The position numbers were made by a program, and so were the translations under genes. From assembly GCA_037443205.1 (NCBI GenBank), contig JBBIOU010000039.1:1-22609 (forward strand): a stretch of DNA of 22,609 nucleotides, written 5' to 3'. This document shows, one piece after another, positions 1 through 7,560 of the stretch (within the stretch, counting starts at the first letter, position 1; each line of letters starts with the position of its first letter). The notes below the pieces were generated by a model that searched no databases, was not told the DNA's origin, and saw only the letters and a list, made by a program, of their open reading frames with translations. The stretch comes from JBBIOU01 sp037443205. GTDB lineage: Bacteria; Bacteroidota; Bacteroidia; Flavobacteriales_D; UBA2798.

Positions 1-94
1 AAAAAGATTTAATTTGAGAAGCAACTCAGATTTAGCCAAGTTACGGCTTTGGGAAATTAATAATGGAAAGGACACACTGAATGTATTTCAATAA
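1..94 (+). CDS. C-terminal end of an unidentified protein (partial)
   Basis: Reading from base 2 there are 30 sense codons ending in TAA at 92-94; the other two forward frames close within the first 15 bases or so. The last residues read LAKLRLWEINNGKDTLNVFQ, a plausible soluble-protein tail with no low-complexity bias. The gene starts outside the window, so no family can be named. It may equally be a chance open stretch, because 30 codons is short in A+T-rich DNA. Confidence 0.35.
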   Translation, partial: KRFNLRSNSDLAKLRLWEINNGKDTLNVFQ

Positions 95-267
95 GTTAAT
101 TTTAATCCTACGAACCCGCTGATTTTGGGTGTGCGGTGAATGATTAAACGTTTGTAGGTTTATTTCATTTTTGATTGCTATCGGGCTTAGCGGAAAATTT
201 TTTCCCTTCAATAATCAGAACGCTGTGCTTAGTTGTTGAAATACTTAATAAGCGCTTAATATATTAG

Positions 268-286
268 GCATTAGTATGTGTAATGC
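268..286. repeat. Partial third copy of the intergenic repeat (inverted)
   Basis: The 19 bases GCATTAGTATGTGTAATGC are the reverse complement, with one mismatch, of 1226-1244 inside the repeat copy at 1181-1260. The segment can itself fold as GCATTA/TAATGC around a 7-base loop. It lies 15 bases beyond the 3' end of the tRNA-Pro gene on that gene's strand, so it could also act as a weak 3' hairpin. Confidence 0.5.
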
Positions 287-301
287 AGGATGAATAAATA
301 G

Positions 302-376
302 TCGGGGCGGCAAGATTCGAACTTGCGACCTCCTGGTCCCAAACCAGGCGCGATAACCGGACTACGCTACGCCCCG
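302..376 (-). tRNA. tRNA-Pro (anticodon UGG)
   Basis: On the minus strand a full cloverleaf can be drawn. The acceptor stem CGGGGCG (376-370) pairs with CGCCCCG (309-303), with A as discriminator at 302. The anticodon stem CCTGG/CCAGG encloses the loop TTTGGGA, giving anticodon TGG (Pro). The T arm is GCAAG-TTCGAAT-CTTGC. CCA is not encoded. The gene lies 41 bases downstream of the four-helix-bundle gene on the same strand, so it may share that transcript or use the weak box at 406-413. Confidence 0.96.
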
Positions 377-405
377 AATATTTCAAGGATCACCTTTTGG
401 CAATG

Positions 406-413
406 CAAAAGTA
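406..413 (-). promoter_or_regulatory. Possible -7 box TACTTTTG for tRNA-Pro
   Basis: The minus strand reads TACTTTTG, which matches the Bacteroidota -7 consensus TAnnTTTG and sits about 30 bases before the tRNA-Pro 5' end. No TTG or TTTG lies at the expected -33 distance, so this is weak. Confidence 0.2.
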
Positions 414-417
414 TAAT

Positions 418-777
418 TTAATTTTTATCGGCACCTTGACTTCTAAACATTCCTAAAAGCATTTTAGAAAGCTGTTCCAAACCCGAATACAAATCATTGT
501 ATTCTGTTTCGGCAACCCAACCCATGTCTTTAGAAATGTCTAACAAGGCAGTACACTCAAACACTGCATTTCTGGATAGTGTTAAATATTGTTTTTTCTC
601 TTCTACCGAAAAACGTCCGGTACCTTCGGTAAGATATAACACAATATGTAGCCCCGCTTTTTTAAGTTGCTCTTTAAGCGTAACATCAATTTTTGTATTG
701 TTATTAAGCACTGTAAGCAACCTAACATTTGTTTGTTTGGCAACTTTGTAAACATCCAGTTTTTCAAAATCAAACAT
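418..777 (-). CDS. Four-helix-bundle protein of the 23S rRNA-intervening-sequence (S23/IVS) type
   Basis: The 119-residue product begins MFDFEKLDVYKVAKQ and continues with amphipathic helices, including LHIVLYLTEGTGRFSVEEKK and a helix that starts at RNAVFECTALLDI. This is the layout of the S23/four-helix-bundle family (PF05635/TIGR02436): a FxxLxVYxxA opening, an EGxGR turn after helix 2 and a late hydrophobic helix. Members were first noticed inside intervening sequences of 23S rRNA genes, but most are stand-alone; their molecular role is not established. Here the ATG at 777 is only 22 bases from the 3' end of tRNA-Ser and the stop is 41 bases from the 5' end of tRNA-Pro, all on one strand. 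There is too little room for a private promoter, so it is probably transcribed with tRNA-Ser from the promoter at 970-999. Family assignment is firm, function unknown. Confidence 0.88.
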   Translation of the reverse strand: MFDFEKLDVYKVAKQTNVRLLTVLNNNTKIDVTLKEQLKKAGLHIVLYLTEGTGRFSVEEKKQYLTLSRNAVFECTALLDISKDMGWVAETEYNDLYSGLEQLSKMLLGMFRSQGADKN

Positions 778-799
778 GCGTGCGTTTTAAGTGTTTTTT

Positions 800-888
800 G
801 CGGTGAAGGAGGGATTCGAACCCTCGGTACAGTTTCCCGTACGACAGTTTAGCAAACTGTTGGTTTAAGCCACTCACCCACCTCACCG
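800..888 (-). tRNA. tRNA-Ser (anticodon GCU)
   Basis: On the minus strand the acceptor stem CGGTGAG (888-882) pairs with TTCACCG (807-801), ending in a G-U pair, with C at the discriminator position (800). The anticodon stem ACAGT/ACTGT encloses TTGCTAA, giving anticodon GCT (Ser, AGC/AGU). The long variable arm with GTAC/GTAC pairing marks a class II tRNA. The T arm is GAGGG-TTCGAAT-CCCTC. CCA is not encoded. A well-formed promoter lies upstream at 970-999. Confidence 0.96.
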
Positions 889-969
889 TTTATTTTTTTA
901 TTTTAAAAACGTATTTGCCCGAATGATTGATAGCCTGTATAAGGGTTATCTTTATTCAAAACAGGGTTG

Positions 970-999
970 CAAAGATATAAAAATCATTTTCTAAACAAA
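970..999 (-). promoter_or_regulatory. Bacteroidota-type promoter for the tRNA-Ser unit
   Basis: The minus strand reads TTTG (999-996), an 18-base spacer and TATCTTTG (977-970). This fits the Bacteroidota sigma consensus TTTG / TAnnTTTG at normal spacing. Transcription would start near 964, giving a leader of about 75 bases before tRNA-Ser. It is the only promoter in the window where I find both boxes. Confidence 0.5.
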
Positions 1000-1180
1000 A
1001 ATTATGTTTAATGCAAAATACTTAATGTCTATCACCATGCTACTCAGGTTGTTTTTAGGGTAGGGTATAACCCTGTTTCATTTACAACGAATCAGGTATC
1101 AGCATTTTTTAACTTGGCCCGATGGGGTGATAACCTCAATACCGAACTCTAACCAATAAACCCAAATTTCTAATGCAGAG

Positions 1181-1271
1181 TGTGTTGAGTGTCGTGTGGG
1201 ATTTGGGTTATCCGCCATCAGGCGAGCATTACACATGCTAATGCGTAATGTGGGATAAACTTAGTCCGCCT
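1181..1271. repeat. Dispersed intergenic repeat, copy 1 (right end retained)
   Basis: Bases 1181-1260 match 7581-7660 at 75 of 80 positions without gaps. The core contains CGCC-ATCA-GGCG and the near-palindrome ATTACACAT-GCTA-ATGCGTAAT (one mismatch; perfect in copy 2). Immediately after the core comes CTTAGTCCGCCT (1260-1271), the exact reverse complement of the 12 bases that precede the core in copy 2. No coding potential is apparent. Confidence 0.85.
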
Positions 1272-1458
1272 TTGCTAAAAGATCTGACAAAGTTAAAATC
1301 TCTGTTCCTTAATTTCGGATTGTTATAAATTACATATTATAGCTTAAAATTAAGGTTTATTAATATAAGTTATAAAAGATACATTGTTTTTAGCAAAACG
1401 GACATACTATATTTTTAGGCCTTAGTAAATTTAAAAGTGCTAATATTAAAATTGAAAT

Positions 1459-1466
1459 TATATTTG
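1459..1466 (+). promoter_or_regulatory. -7 box TATATTTG of the ABC importer operon
   Basis: TATATTTG is a full match to TAnnTTTG and ends 7 bases before the ATG at 1474, so the transcript would start at or next to the start codon. No clear -33 TTTG is seen at the usual distance. The near-leaderless arrangement recurs at 10990 and 15791. Confidence 0.45.
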
Positions 1467-1473
1467 TGAACAC

Positions 1474-3240
1474 ATGGCGCAAATAAAGAATACACCTGTT
1501 TTTATAATTTTAATTGCCATCCTTACGGCATGTGGAGTTAAAAAACGTAATCTTTCCGAAAATACCGCCATCATTCACATACCGGTAAAGCCCAATGGGT
1601 TACATATCACAAATAATTATTCGGGTTATCGCTCATTTATATTTGAATTTACTCAAAAAACTTTGCTGCGAATGGACATAGATTCGCTTAAGCATGTGCC
1701 GGTATTAGCTCAAAATATGCCCCAAATAAGCAATGATGGCAAAACATATACCTTTACATTAAGGCCGCAGGCAAAGTGGGATGATGGAAGTTCCATTACC
1801 TCAGAAGATGTGATTTTTACAACCAAAGTAATCTTGTGCCCGCTAACCAACAACCCGGGAGTGAGAGGTGTTTTTGCTGCTGCTATAAAATCTGCACATG
1901 CAACTGACGATAAAACGGTTGTCTTTGAGATGCATGATGTGAGCCGCAATAACCTCGAAGTATTTACCGAAATGTATATTTTGCAGCGTAAATTTTGGGA
2001 CGAAAATAATGTTTTAAACTCGCTTAGCTTTGAAGATTTATATAAACCCGAAACAAAAACTAACCCTGCTTATGTAAAATGGTTCGAAAATTTTAATAAC
2101 CCCGACAATAGTTTTAAACCTGAAAAATTAATAGGTGCCGGGCAATACAAACTTACCGAATGGCAAGACGAAAGCCATATCATAGTTGAAAAAAAGAAAA
2201 ACTGGTGGGGTGAAAATATCAAGGGTAATCATTTTTTTAACAAGCCCGATAAAATAATTTTTAAAATCATTAAAGATGATGGCGCAGCCTACTTTGCCAT
2301 AAAAAATCAAAATATTGATGCAACCAACCGGATAGCAACCAACAAATTAATAAAACTCAGAGAACTCGATTATTTTAATCAAAACTATCAATCGGCATTT
2401 GTTCCGCAGTATGCATATAATTACATTGGTTTTAACTGCAAGCCCGATGGTCAAAAACACAAGTTGTTATTTACCGATAAAAAAGTAAGAAGAGCCATCG
2501 CGCATCTAATACCTATTGAAGACATGATTAAAATAATGTATAAAGGACAAGCAGCCAGACAGGTAAGCATGGTTTCTCCGCTAAAAAAAGAATACAATAC
2601 TGAGTTAAAACTGATTGAATTTAATACCGATAAAGCGAAACAATTACTTACCGAAGCAGGTTGGATAGATAGCGATGGCGATAATATAAGGGATAAAATA
2701 ATTAATGGCGAAAAGATTAAATTTTCGTTTCAAATGAATTATATGGTTGAAGGTTCGGGAACAAAAGAAATGATGCTGATGATAAAAGACGAACTATATA
2801 AAGCGGGGATAGAAATGATACCTAACCCTCTGGATTTTTCTCTGTTTTTTAAATTAGCCTACGAGCAAGATTTTGATGCTTTGATGGGAGCCTGGCTGGG
2901 AAGTGCCGCTTACGAAGACCCTATGCAGCTTTGGCATACCTCGCAGTGGGCAGAAAAAGGAGCAAATTTTTGTGGTTTTGGAAATGCGCAGACAGATTCG
3001 CTCATTGAAGCTATAAACAAAGAACTGGATGATGAAAAATATCTTACTCTGATCAAAGAGTTTCAACGCCTTGTTTATGAAGAACAACCCTATGTTTTTT
3101 TATTTTCTCCTCATGCCAAAGTGGCCATACATAAAAGATTTAAAGCTAAAATATATAGCGAAAAACCTAATATGCTGGTAGGAGCATTTGAATTGATTAA
3201 TTACAGTGGCAGTACACAAAAACCATTAACAACACAATAA
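1474..3240 (+). CDS. Peptide/nickel-type ABC importer substrate-binding lipoprotein (SBP family 5)
   Basis: This 588-residue protein captures the transported solute, most likely oligopeptides, outside the inner membrane. The N-terminus MAQIKNTPVFIILIAILTAC is a lipoprotein signal peptide with lipobox LTAC and acylated Cys20. Family 5 (DppA/OppA) landmarks follow in order: LRPQAKWDDGSSITSEDVIF near residue 95, GAGQYKLTEWQDE and KNWWGEN near 220-245, VRRAIAHLIPIEDM near 340, and a C-terminal half containing AKQLLTEAGW followed by the acidic loop DSDGDNIRDK, common in this family. Two permease genes follow, each separated by 2 bases, so this is the first gene of an importer operon. The ligand cannot be read from sequence: nickel, peptide and other solutes all occur in the family. 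The ATG at 1474 is fixed by the signal peptide and the -7 box 7 bases before it. Confidence 0.93.
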   Translation: MAQIKNTPVFIILIAILTACGVKKRNLSENTAIIHIPVKPNGLHITNNYSGYRSFIFEFTQKTLLRMDIDSLKHVPVLAQNMPQISNDGKTYTFTLRPQAKWDDGSSITSEDVIFTTKVILCPLTNNPGVRGVFAAAIKSAHATDDKTVVFEMHDVSRNNLEVFTEMYILQRKFWDENNVLNSLSFEDLYKPETKTNPAYVKWFENFNNPDNSFKPEKLIGAGQYKLTEWQDESHIIVEKKKNWWGENIKGNHFFNKPDKIIFKIIKDDGAAYFAIKNQNIDATNRIATNKLIKLRELDYFNQNYQSAFVPQYAYNYIGFNCKPDGQKHKLLFTDKKVRRAIAHLIPIEDMIKIMYKGQAARQVSMVSPLKKEYNTELKLIEFNTDKAKQLLTEAGWIDSDGDNIRDKIINGEKIKFSFQMNYMVEGSGTKEMMLMIKDELYKAGIEMIPNPLDFSLFFKLAYEQDFDALMGAWLGSAAYEDPMQLWHTSQWAEKGANFCGFGNAQTDSLIEAINKELDDEKYLTLIKEFQRLVYEEQPYVFLFSPHAKVAIHKRFKAKIYSEKPNMLVGAFELINYSGSTQKPLTTQ

Positions 3241-3242
3241 TA

Positions 3243-4712
3243 ATGACAAAATATTTTATAAAAAGATTATTTGTGTTTGTGCCAATGATGTTATTGGTTT
3301 CGTTGATGGCTTTTTGGATTAGCGCTTCTGCACCCGGTGACCCGGTTGAAATTTTAACTAATTCGGGTACGGCACAGGGTTCGTCTAACAATATATCGGT
3401 TAAAAAAGATATAAAAGATTCATTAAGAAATAAACTGGGTTTAAACAAACCGCTTTTTTATTTTTCATTAAACAGTCTTGCCGAGTGCGATACATTACAT
3501 AAAATATACGATAAACTTACCCGAAATACTTTATCGCGATTAACTGCTAAATATGGCAATTGGAAAGAAATACACGCCTATTATACTGCGATTCTGAACT
3601 TACAACAAAAATCACTAAGCCTGTCGGCTGATACTTTATTGTTGCGTTGTGCTGCTGATAGCGCTGACCTGATGCAAAAAGACGAAGTAAATAACTCTCT
3701 TAACCAGATAATTAACGAAACTAATTCTTTGCTACATACATACGAGCATAATTTTATACAAACAAAAATAGATTCTATTAAAAATATAATTTATGATCAG
3801 AATTACTTAAATTGTTTTAAAGCAGAAGCCGATAATTTATCCGAAAGCTATATGCAAATGATTGCAAATAGCACGGGATGGAAAAATTATGTTCCTGTGG
3901 TGCGCTGGCACGGATTAAATTCTCAGTATCATCAATGGTTGAAAAACATTTTATTAAAGGGTGATTTCGGTATTTCTTATACAGATGGTCAGCCGGTTAT
4001 TACAAAAATATGGAATAAGTTTTTGTTGTCTTCCAGACTAATAATTATCTCAATATTTCTGGCATATCTGATAAGCATTCCGATTGGAATTGCCAGTGCG
4101 CGCAGAAGAGGTTCATGGTTCGAAAAAACAACCGGTACCATATTATTTATGCTTTATTCATTACCGGGATTTTTTGCGGGCACCATGCTTTTGTATTGGT
4201 TTGCAAATCCCGACCATTGGGTTTGGTTTCCCGAAGGCGGATCACAACCCATAGATATTGATTTATCGCAAATGAATTTTTTTGAGCGTTTTGCTTATCA
4301 ATGGCCTTACATGGTGCTGCCAATCATCACATATACATATTCTTCTTTTGCATTTATCAGCCGCATTATAAGGGTAAGTATGCTCGAGGTGCTATCGCAG
4401 GATTATATCAGAACAGCCCGCGCCAAAGGATTGAGCGATAATCGTGTAATTTATAAACATGCTTTGCGCAATGCGCTTTTGCCGGTTATAACATTGTTTG
4501 TAAACATATTTCCGGCAGCAGTTGGAGGTTCGGTAATACTGGAAACTATTTTTAATTACAGCGGTATGGGTTTGGCCGGATTTGATGCCATCAGAAACTA
4601 CGACTACCCCATGATTGTTAGTTTATTTACTTTATCAGGTTTTATGACTATGATTGCTTATTTTGTGGCCGACTTATTATACGCATTTGTTGACCCGAGA
4701 ATTTCATATTAG
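3243..4712 (+). CDS. DppB/OppB-type ABC transporter permease with large periplasmic insertion
   Basis: This inner-membrane permease would pair with the next gene product to form the channel. TM1 spans about residues 8-30 and is followed by the usual PGDPVE and LGLNKP segments. The C-terminal half has WLKNILLKGDFGISY (about 232-246), the transmembrane block starting near 262, and the ATPase-contact EAA loop DYIRTARAKGLSDNRVIYKH, then ALRNALLPVITLF. The length is 489 residues against roughly 310-340 for DppB. The excess is a 145-residue helical, polar insertion (about 77-222) between LGLNKPLF and QYHQWLKN, in the loop expected to face the periplasm. The insertion is not frameshift-derived: it stays open, and the flanks are canonical. 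No ATPase gene is in the window, so the NBD partner must be encoded elsewhere. Confidence 0.92.
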   Translation: MTKYFIKRLFVFVPMMLLVSLMAFWISASAPGDPVEILTNSGTAQGSSNNISVKKDIKDSLRNKLGLNKPLFYFSLNSLAECDTLHKIYDKLTRNTLSRLTAKYGNWKEIHAYYTAILNLQQKSLSLSADTLLLRCAADSADLMQKDEVNNSLNQIINETNSLLHTYEHNFIQTKIDSIKNIIYDQNYLNCFKAEADNLSESYMQMIANSTGWKNYVPVVRWHGLNSQYHQWLKNILLKGDFGISYTDGQPVITKIWNKFLLSSRLIIISIFLAYLISIPIGIASARRRGSWFEKTTGTILFMLYSLPGFFAGTMLLYWFANPDHWVWFPEGGSQPIDIDLSQMNFFERFAYQWPYMVLPIITYTYSSFAFISRIIRVSMLEVLSQDYIRTARAKGLSDNRVIYKHALRNALLPVITLFVNIFPAAVGGSVILETIFNYSGMGLAGFDAIRNYDYPMIVSLFTLSGFMTMIAYFVADLLYAFVDPRISY

Positions 4713-4714
4713 TT

Positions 4715-6103
4715 TTGAAAAAAAATAAAAAACATATCATAAACACTGAACCTGCAGAAGCAAATTTGTTTTCTTATCGCAAATATGCTTTTACACAATT
4801 TAAAAAAAATAAACCGGCCTGGTATGCCTCCTGGCTATTATGCCTGATTATATTCATAGCGTTATTTGCTTCTTTTATTGCCAACGACCAACCCATATAT
4901 GCCAAATACAGGGGAAAAAATTTTTATCCGGTATTTTCGCAACATTGGCTCATTAAAAGCATTTTTAATACCAACGCAGTTGATTCTACCATCAATCCGG
5001 AAACAGGATATTGGGAAAAAATACAATTTGATATTACCGATTGGCGAACATTAGAACTCGAAAAAGTTATCTGGGCCCCCATTCCATACTCTCCGCACAA
5101 ACAGGATATATACAATAACGACTTTGCTTCTCCGCGTAGTAAGCAATACATGAAAAATGCGCAAGGTAAAATTGTAGAATCACCATGGTTTTTCCGCCAT
5201 CACTTAGGAACTGATGCTTTAGGCAGAGATGTTCTTTCGGGTTTAATACACGGCACAAAAGTTTCGTTGTTGGTTGGATTTTTTTCGGTGATAATAGCTG
5301 CAATTATTGGTGTTTTTTTAGGTTCAATGGCCGGATATTTTGGTGATAACCGGATAAAAATATCAAGAGCATCATTTTGGTTTTCTGTATTAGGTATAAT
5401 ACCGGCTTATTTTTATGCATTTCATGTTCGCAGATTTGTTATTGCCGATGCTTTTGCCGATAAAATTTGGTGGGGATGTGTACAATTGCTTTTTTCCCTT
5501 TTTATTTTTTGTGCCATAGTTTATTTGTTTTATAAAGCGGGTACTTTACTTAAAAATAGATTTTTTGCAAAACAAGTATCATTGCCTGTAGATAGTATCG
5601 TATCGCGAAGCATAGAACTATTAAACTCCTTGCCTCGATTAATTTTAATTATAACGGTTTCTGCTATAATTAAAGAAAGAAGTTTACTGATATTGGTAAT
5701 AATTATTGGTTTTACTTCATGGACAGAAATTGCTCGGTTTGTGCGTGCCGAATTATTAAAAGTGAGGGTGCTTGATTATATTACAGCAGCAAAAGCCTCG
5801 GGCTTAAGCAACCGGCAAATAATTCTGAAACATGCGCTGCCCAATGCTTTGGCACCTGTATTTGTTACCGTGGCATTTGGCATGGCCTCGGCCATATTAA
5901 TTGAAAGCGGATTATCTTTTTTGGGAATAGGTGTTCCCGAAGAAATGGTAACCTGGGGTTCAATGTTAAATGCCGGGAGGCAAGAATTTGACGCCTGGTG
6001 GATGATAGTTTTTCCAGGCATGGCAATCTTTATTACCATTACTATATATAACCTTATTGGCGAAGGTTTAAGAGATGCTTTAGATCCTAAACTAAAAAAT
6101 TAA
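4715..6103 (+). CDS. DppC/OppC-type ABC transporter permease with extra segments
   Basis: This is the second permease of the importer, 462 residues against about 300 for E. coli DppC. It has a TM near 36-57, the family hallmark HHLGTDALGRDVLSGLIHG (162-180), and the EAA loop DYITAAKASGLSNRQIILKH (354-373) followed by ALPNALAPV. Two insertions are visible. About 95 residues (60-155) lie between TM1 and the hallmark, where around 25 are usual. About 75 residues (215-290) lie between GSMAGYFG and the SRSIELLNSLPRLIL segment, where the family normally continues directly; this second piece looks like two added membrane helices. The start is TTG at 4715, 2 bases after the preceding stop; no in-frame ATG precedes the first TM. 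The stop is one base from the stop of the convergent gene. Confidence 0.91.
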   Translation: MKKNKKHIINTEPAEANLFSYRKYAFTQFKKNKPAWYASWLLCLIIFIALFASFIANDQPIYAKYRGKNFYPVFSQHWLIKSIFNTNAVDSTINPETGYWEKIQFDITDWRTLELEKVIWAPIPYSPHKQDIYNNDFASPRSKQYMKNAQGKIVESPWFFRHHLGTDALGRDVLSGLIHGTKVSLLVGFFSVIIAAIIGVFLGSMAGYFGDNRIKISRASFWFSVLGIIPAYFYAFHVRRFVIADAFADKIWWGCVQLLFSLFIFCAIVYLFYKAGTLLKNRFFAKQVSLPVDSIVSRSIELLNSLPRLILIITVSAIIKERSLLILVIIIGFTSWTEIARFVRAELLKVRVLDYITAAKASGLSNRQIILKHALPNALAPVFVTVAFGMASAILIESGLSFLGIGVPEEMVTWGSMLNAGRQEFDAWWMIVFPGMAIFITITIYNLIGEGLRDALDPKLKN

Positions 6104-6104
6104 A

Positions 6105-7352
6105 TTACTTACTTACCTGCGCAATTTTATCAGAATGATATTCGCCTTTTTGCAAACGTACCTTTACCTTTTTAAAAGTTTCTATGGTATAGTTTACATC
6201 CTCTAATGTGTGTGCCGCAGTAGGTATCAAACGAAGCATAATAACATCTTTGGGCACTACCGGATAAACTACTATGGAGCAGAAAATATTATAATTTTCT
6301 CTTAAATCGAGTGTAAGGTTTGTTGCTTCGCCCAATGAACCGCTTAAAAATACAGGTGTTACCATGGTATTGGTTTTGCCAATATTAAAACCGGCCTCTC
6401 TTAAACCATTTTGCAATGCCTTAACTATTGTCCACATTTTATTTCTTAACTCGGGTTGTGTGCGCAATAGTTCAAGTCTTTTTAAAGCACCCACTACCAG
6501 TGGCATAGGTAGCGATTTGGCAAATATTTGCGAACGCATATTATAACGCAAAAAGTCTATTACATTTTCGGTGCTCGATATAAAACCACCTATCAAAGCC
6601 ATTGATTTGGCAAAGGTTCCAAAATATATATCTACACCTTCCATGCATCCTTGTTCTTCGTGTGTGCCTTTGCCGTTAGGTCCCATGGTTCCAAAACCGT
6701 GTGCATCATCAACAAATAAACGGAAAGGATATTTTTTCTTTAATTCGATAATTTCTTTGAGTTTACCCTGGTCTCCGGCCATACCAAATACTCCTTCGGT
6801 AATTACCATAATACCACCATTGGTTTGTTGTACCAATTTATGGGCGCGCTCTAATTGCTTTTCAAAATTTTCTATATCGTTGTGTTGAAATACAAAACGT
6901 TTTCCCATGTGCATACGCAAACCGTCAATAATACAGGCGTGCGATTCAGAATCATATACCACTACATCATTTCTGTCTAGCAAGCAATCAATAGCCGATA
7001 CCATTCCCTGATAACCATAATTAAGCAAGATGGTATCTTCAGTTTGCATAAAATCAGAAAGTTCTTTTTCTAATTGTTCATGCAGATTACTGTTTCCCGA
7101 CATCATTCTGGCACCCATGGGGTAAGCAAGTCCCCATTCTGCTGCGGCCTTGCTGTCAGCTTCTCTAACCTCAGGGTGGTTGGCTAAACCTAAATAATTA
7201 TTCAGGCTCCATACCAATACTTCTTTACCTCTGAAGATCATTTTATTTCCTATAGGTCCTTCCAGTTTCGGAAATGTAAAATATCCGTGCGATTCTTTGG
7301 AGTGTTTACCAAGAGGTCCTCTGTTTTCTTTTATTTTTTCAAATATATCCAA
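6105..7352 (-). CDS. Alpha-oxoamine synthase, probable serine palmitoyltransferase-like enzyme
   Basis: This 415-residue PLP enzyme would condense an amino acid with an acyl-CoA, with decarboxylation. The fold type I/alpha-oxoamine synthase pattern is complete: GARMMSGNSNLHEQLE (80-95), SHAC with His138 that stacks on PLP, VDDAHGFGTMG with Asp215 and His218, and FGTFAKSMALIGGF with Lys249 as the Schiff-base lysine. The family includes glycine C-acetyltransferase (kbl), 8-amino-7-oxononanoate synthase, serine palmitoyltransferase and cysteate acyltransferase. No threonine dehydrogenase or biotin genes lie nearby. In Bacteroidota such an enzyme commonly starts sphingolipid or sulfonolipid synthesis, so that is my inferred role; serine versus cysteate cannot be separated by eye. 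The start is TTG at 7352; an in-frame TAA lies 5 codons upstream, and MDIFEKIKENRGPLGK fits relatives that I recall. Confidence 0.85.
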   Translation of the reverse strand: MDIFEKIKENRGPLGKHSKESHGYFTFPKLEGPIGNKMIFRGKEVLVWSLNNYLGLANHPEVREADSKAAAEWGLAYPMGARMMSGNSNLHEQLEKELSDFMQTEDTILLNYGYQGMVSAIDCLLDRNDVVVYDSESHACIIDGLRMHMGKRFVFQHNDIENFEKQLERAHKLVQQTNGGIMVITEGVFGMAGDQGKLKEIIELKKKYPFRLFVDDAHGFGTMGPNGKGTHEEQGCMEGVDIYFGTFAKSMALIGGFISSTENVIDFLRYNMRSQIFAKSLPMPLVVGALKRLELLRTQPELRNKMWTIVKALQNGLREAGFNIGKTNTMVTPVFLSGSLGEATNLTLDLRENYNIFCSIVVYPVVPKDVIMLRLIPTAAHTLEDVNYTIETFKKVKVRLQKGEYHSDKIAQVSK

Positions 7353-7379
7353 GGCAAATAATTTTTATGGTTAGTTGCG

Positions 7380-7387
7380 CAAAGTTA
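7380..7387 (-). promoter_or_regulatory. -7 box TAACTTTG upstream of the alpha-oxoamine synthase
   Basis: The minus strand reads TAACTTTG, a full TAnnTTTG match, ending 27 bases before the TTG start codon. No -33 TTTG is evident at the usual spacing. Confidence 0.35.
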
Positions 7388-7560
7388 AATAGTTTTACGA
7401 AATTATAAACTAAGGGTTAAAAATATTCTTAGTATGAATTTGTTGATTTTTAGGTAAGTAAATATGTATTAAACCCATAAGTAACTAAGTAGGTATAATT
7501 TGCCTATAGGGTTCGGTAAACCCAAATTCAGCATTAGAAATTTTAAATAAATCCAAATTT

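Larger units (their letters stand above)
889..1473. other. Gene-free region between tRNA-Ser and the ABC importer operon
   Basis: I see no coding frame with protein-like composition. The stretch holds the minus-strand promoter at 970-999, the dispersed repeat at 1181-1271, a small AGGGT-ATA-ACCCT hairpin at 1062-1074, and the -7 box of the importer operon at 1459-1466. The inverted pair AACCCAAAT (1159-1167) and ATTTGGGTT (1201-1209) brackets the left part of the repeat. The last 180 bases are strongly A+T-rich. Confidence 0.6.

Noticed and set aside
107..158. Hairpin CCTACGAAC / GTTTGTAGG as terminator of the gene at the left edge
   Set aside because: The 9-bp pairing has a G-U and a 34-base loop and is not followed by a T run, so it does not make a convincing terminator.
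497..852. Plus-strand reading frames across the four-helix-bundle gene and tRNA-Ser
   Set aside because: They run over a clear minus-strand gene and over the tRNA, and have no recognisable protein pattern.
6364..6888. Plus-strand frames inside the alpha-oxoamine synthase gene
   Set aside because: The minus strand has all PLP-enzyme motifs in register; the plus-strand frames are shadows rich in Ser and Pro.
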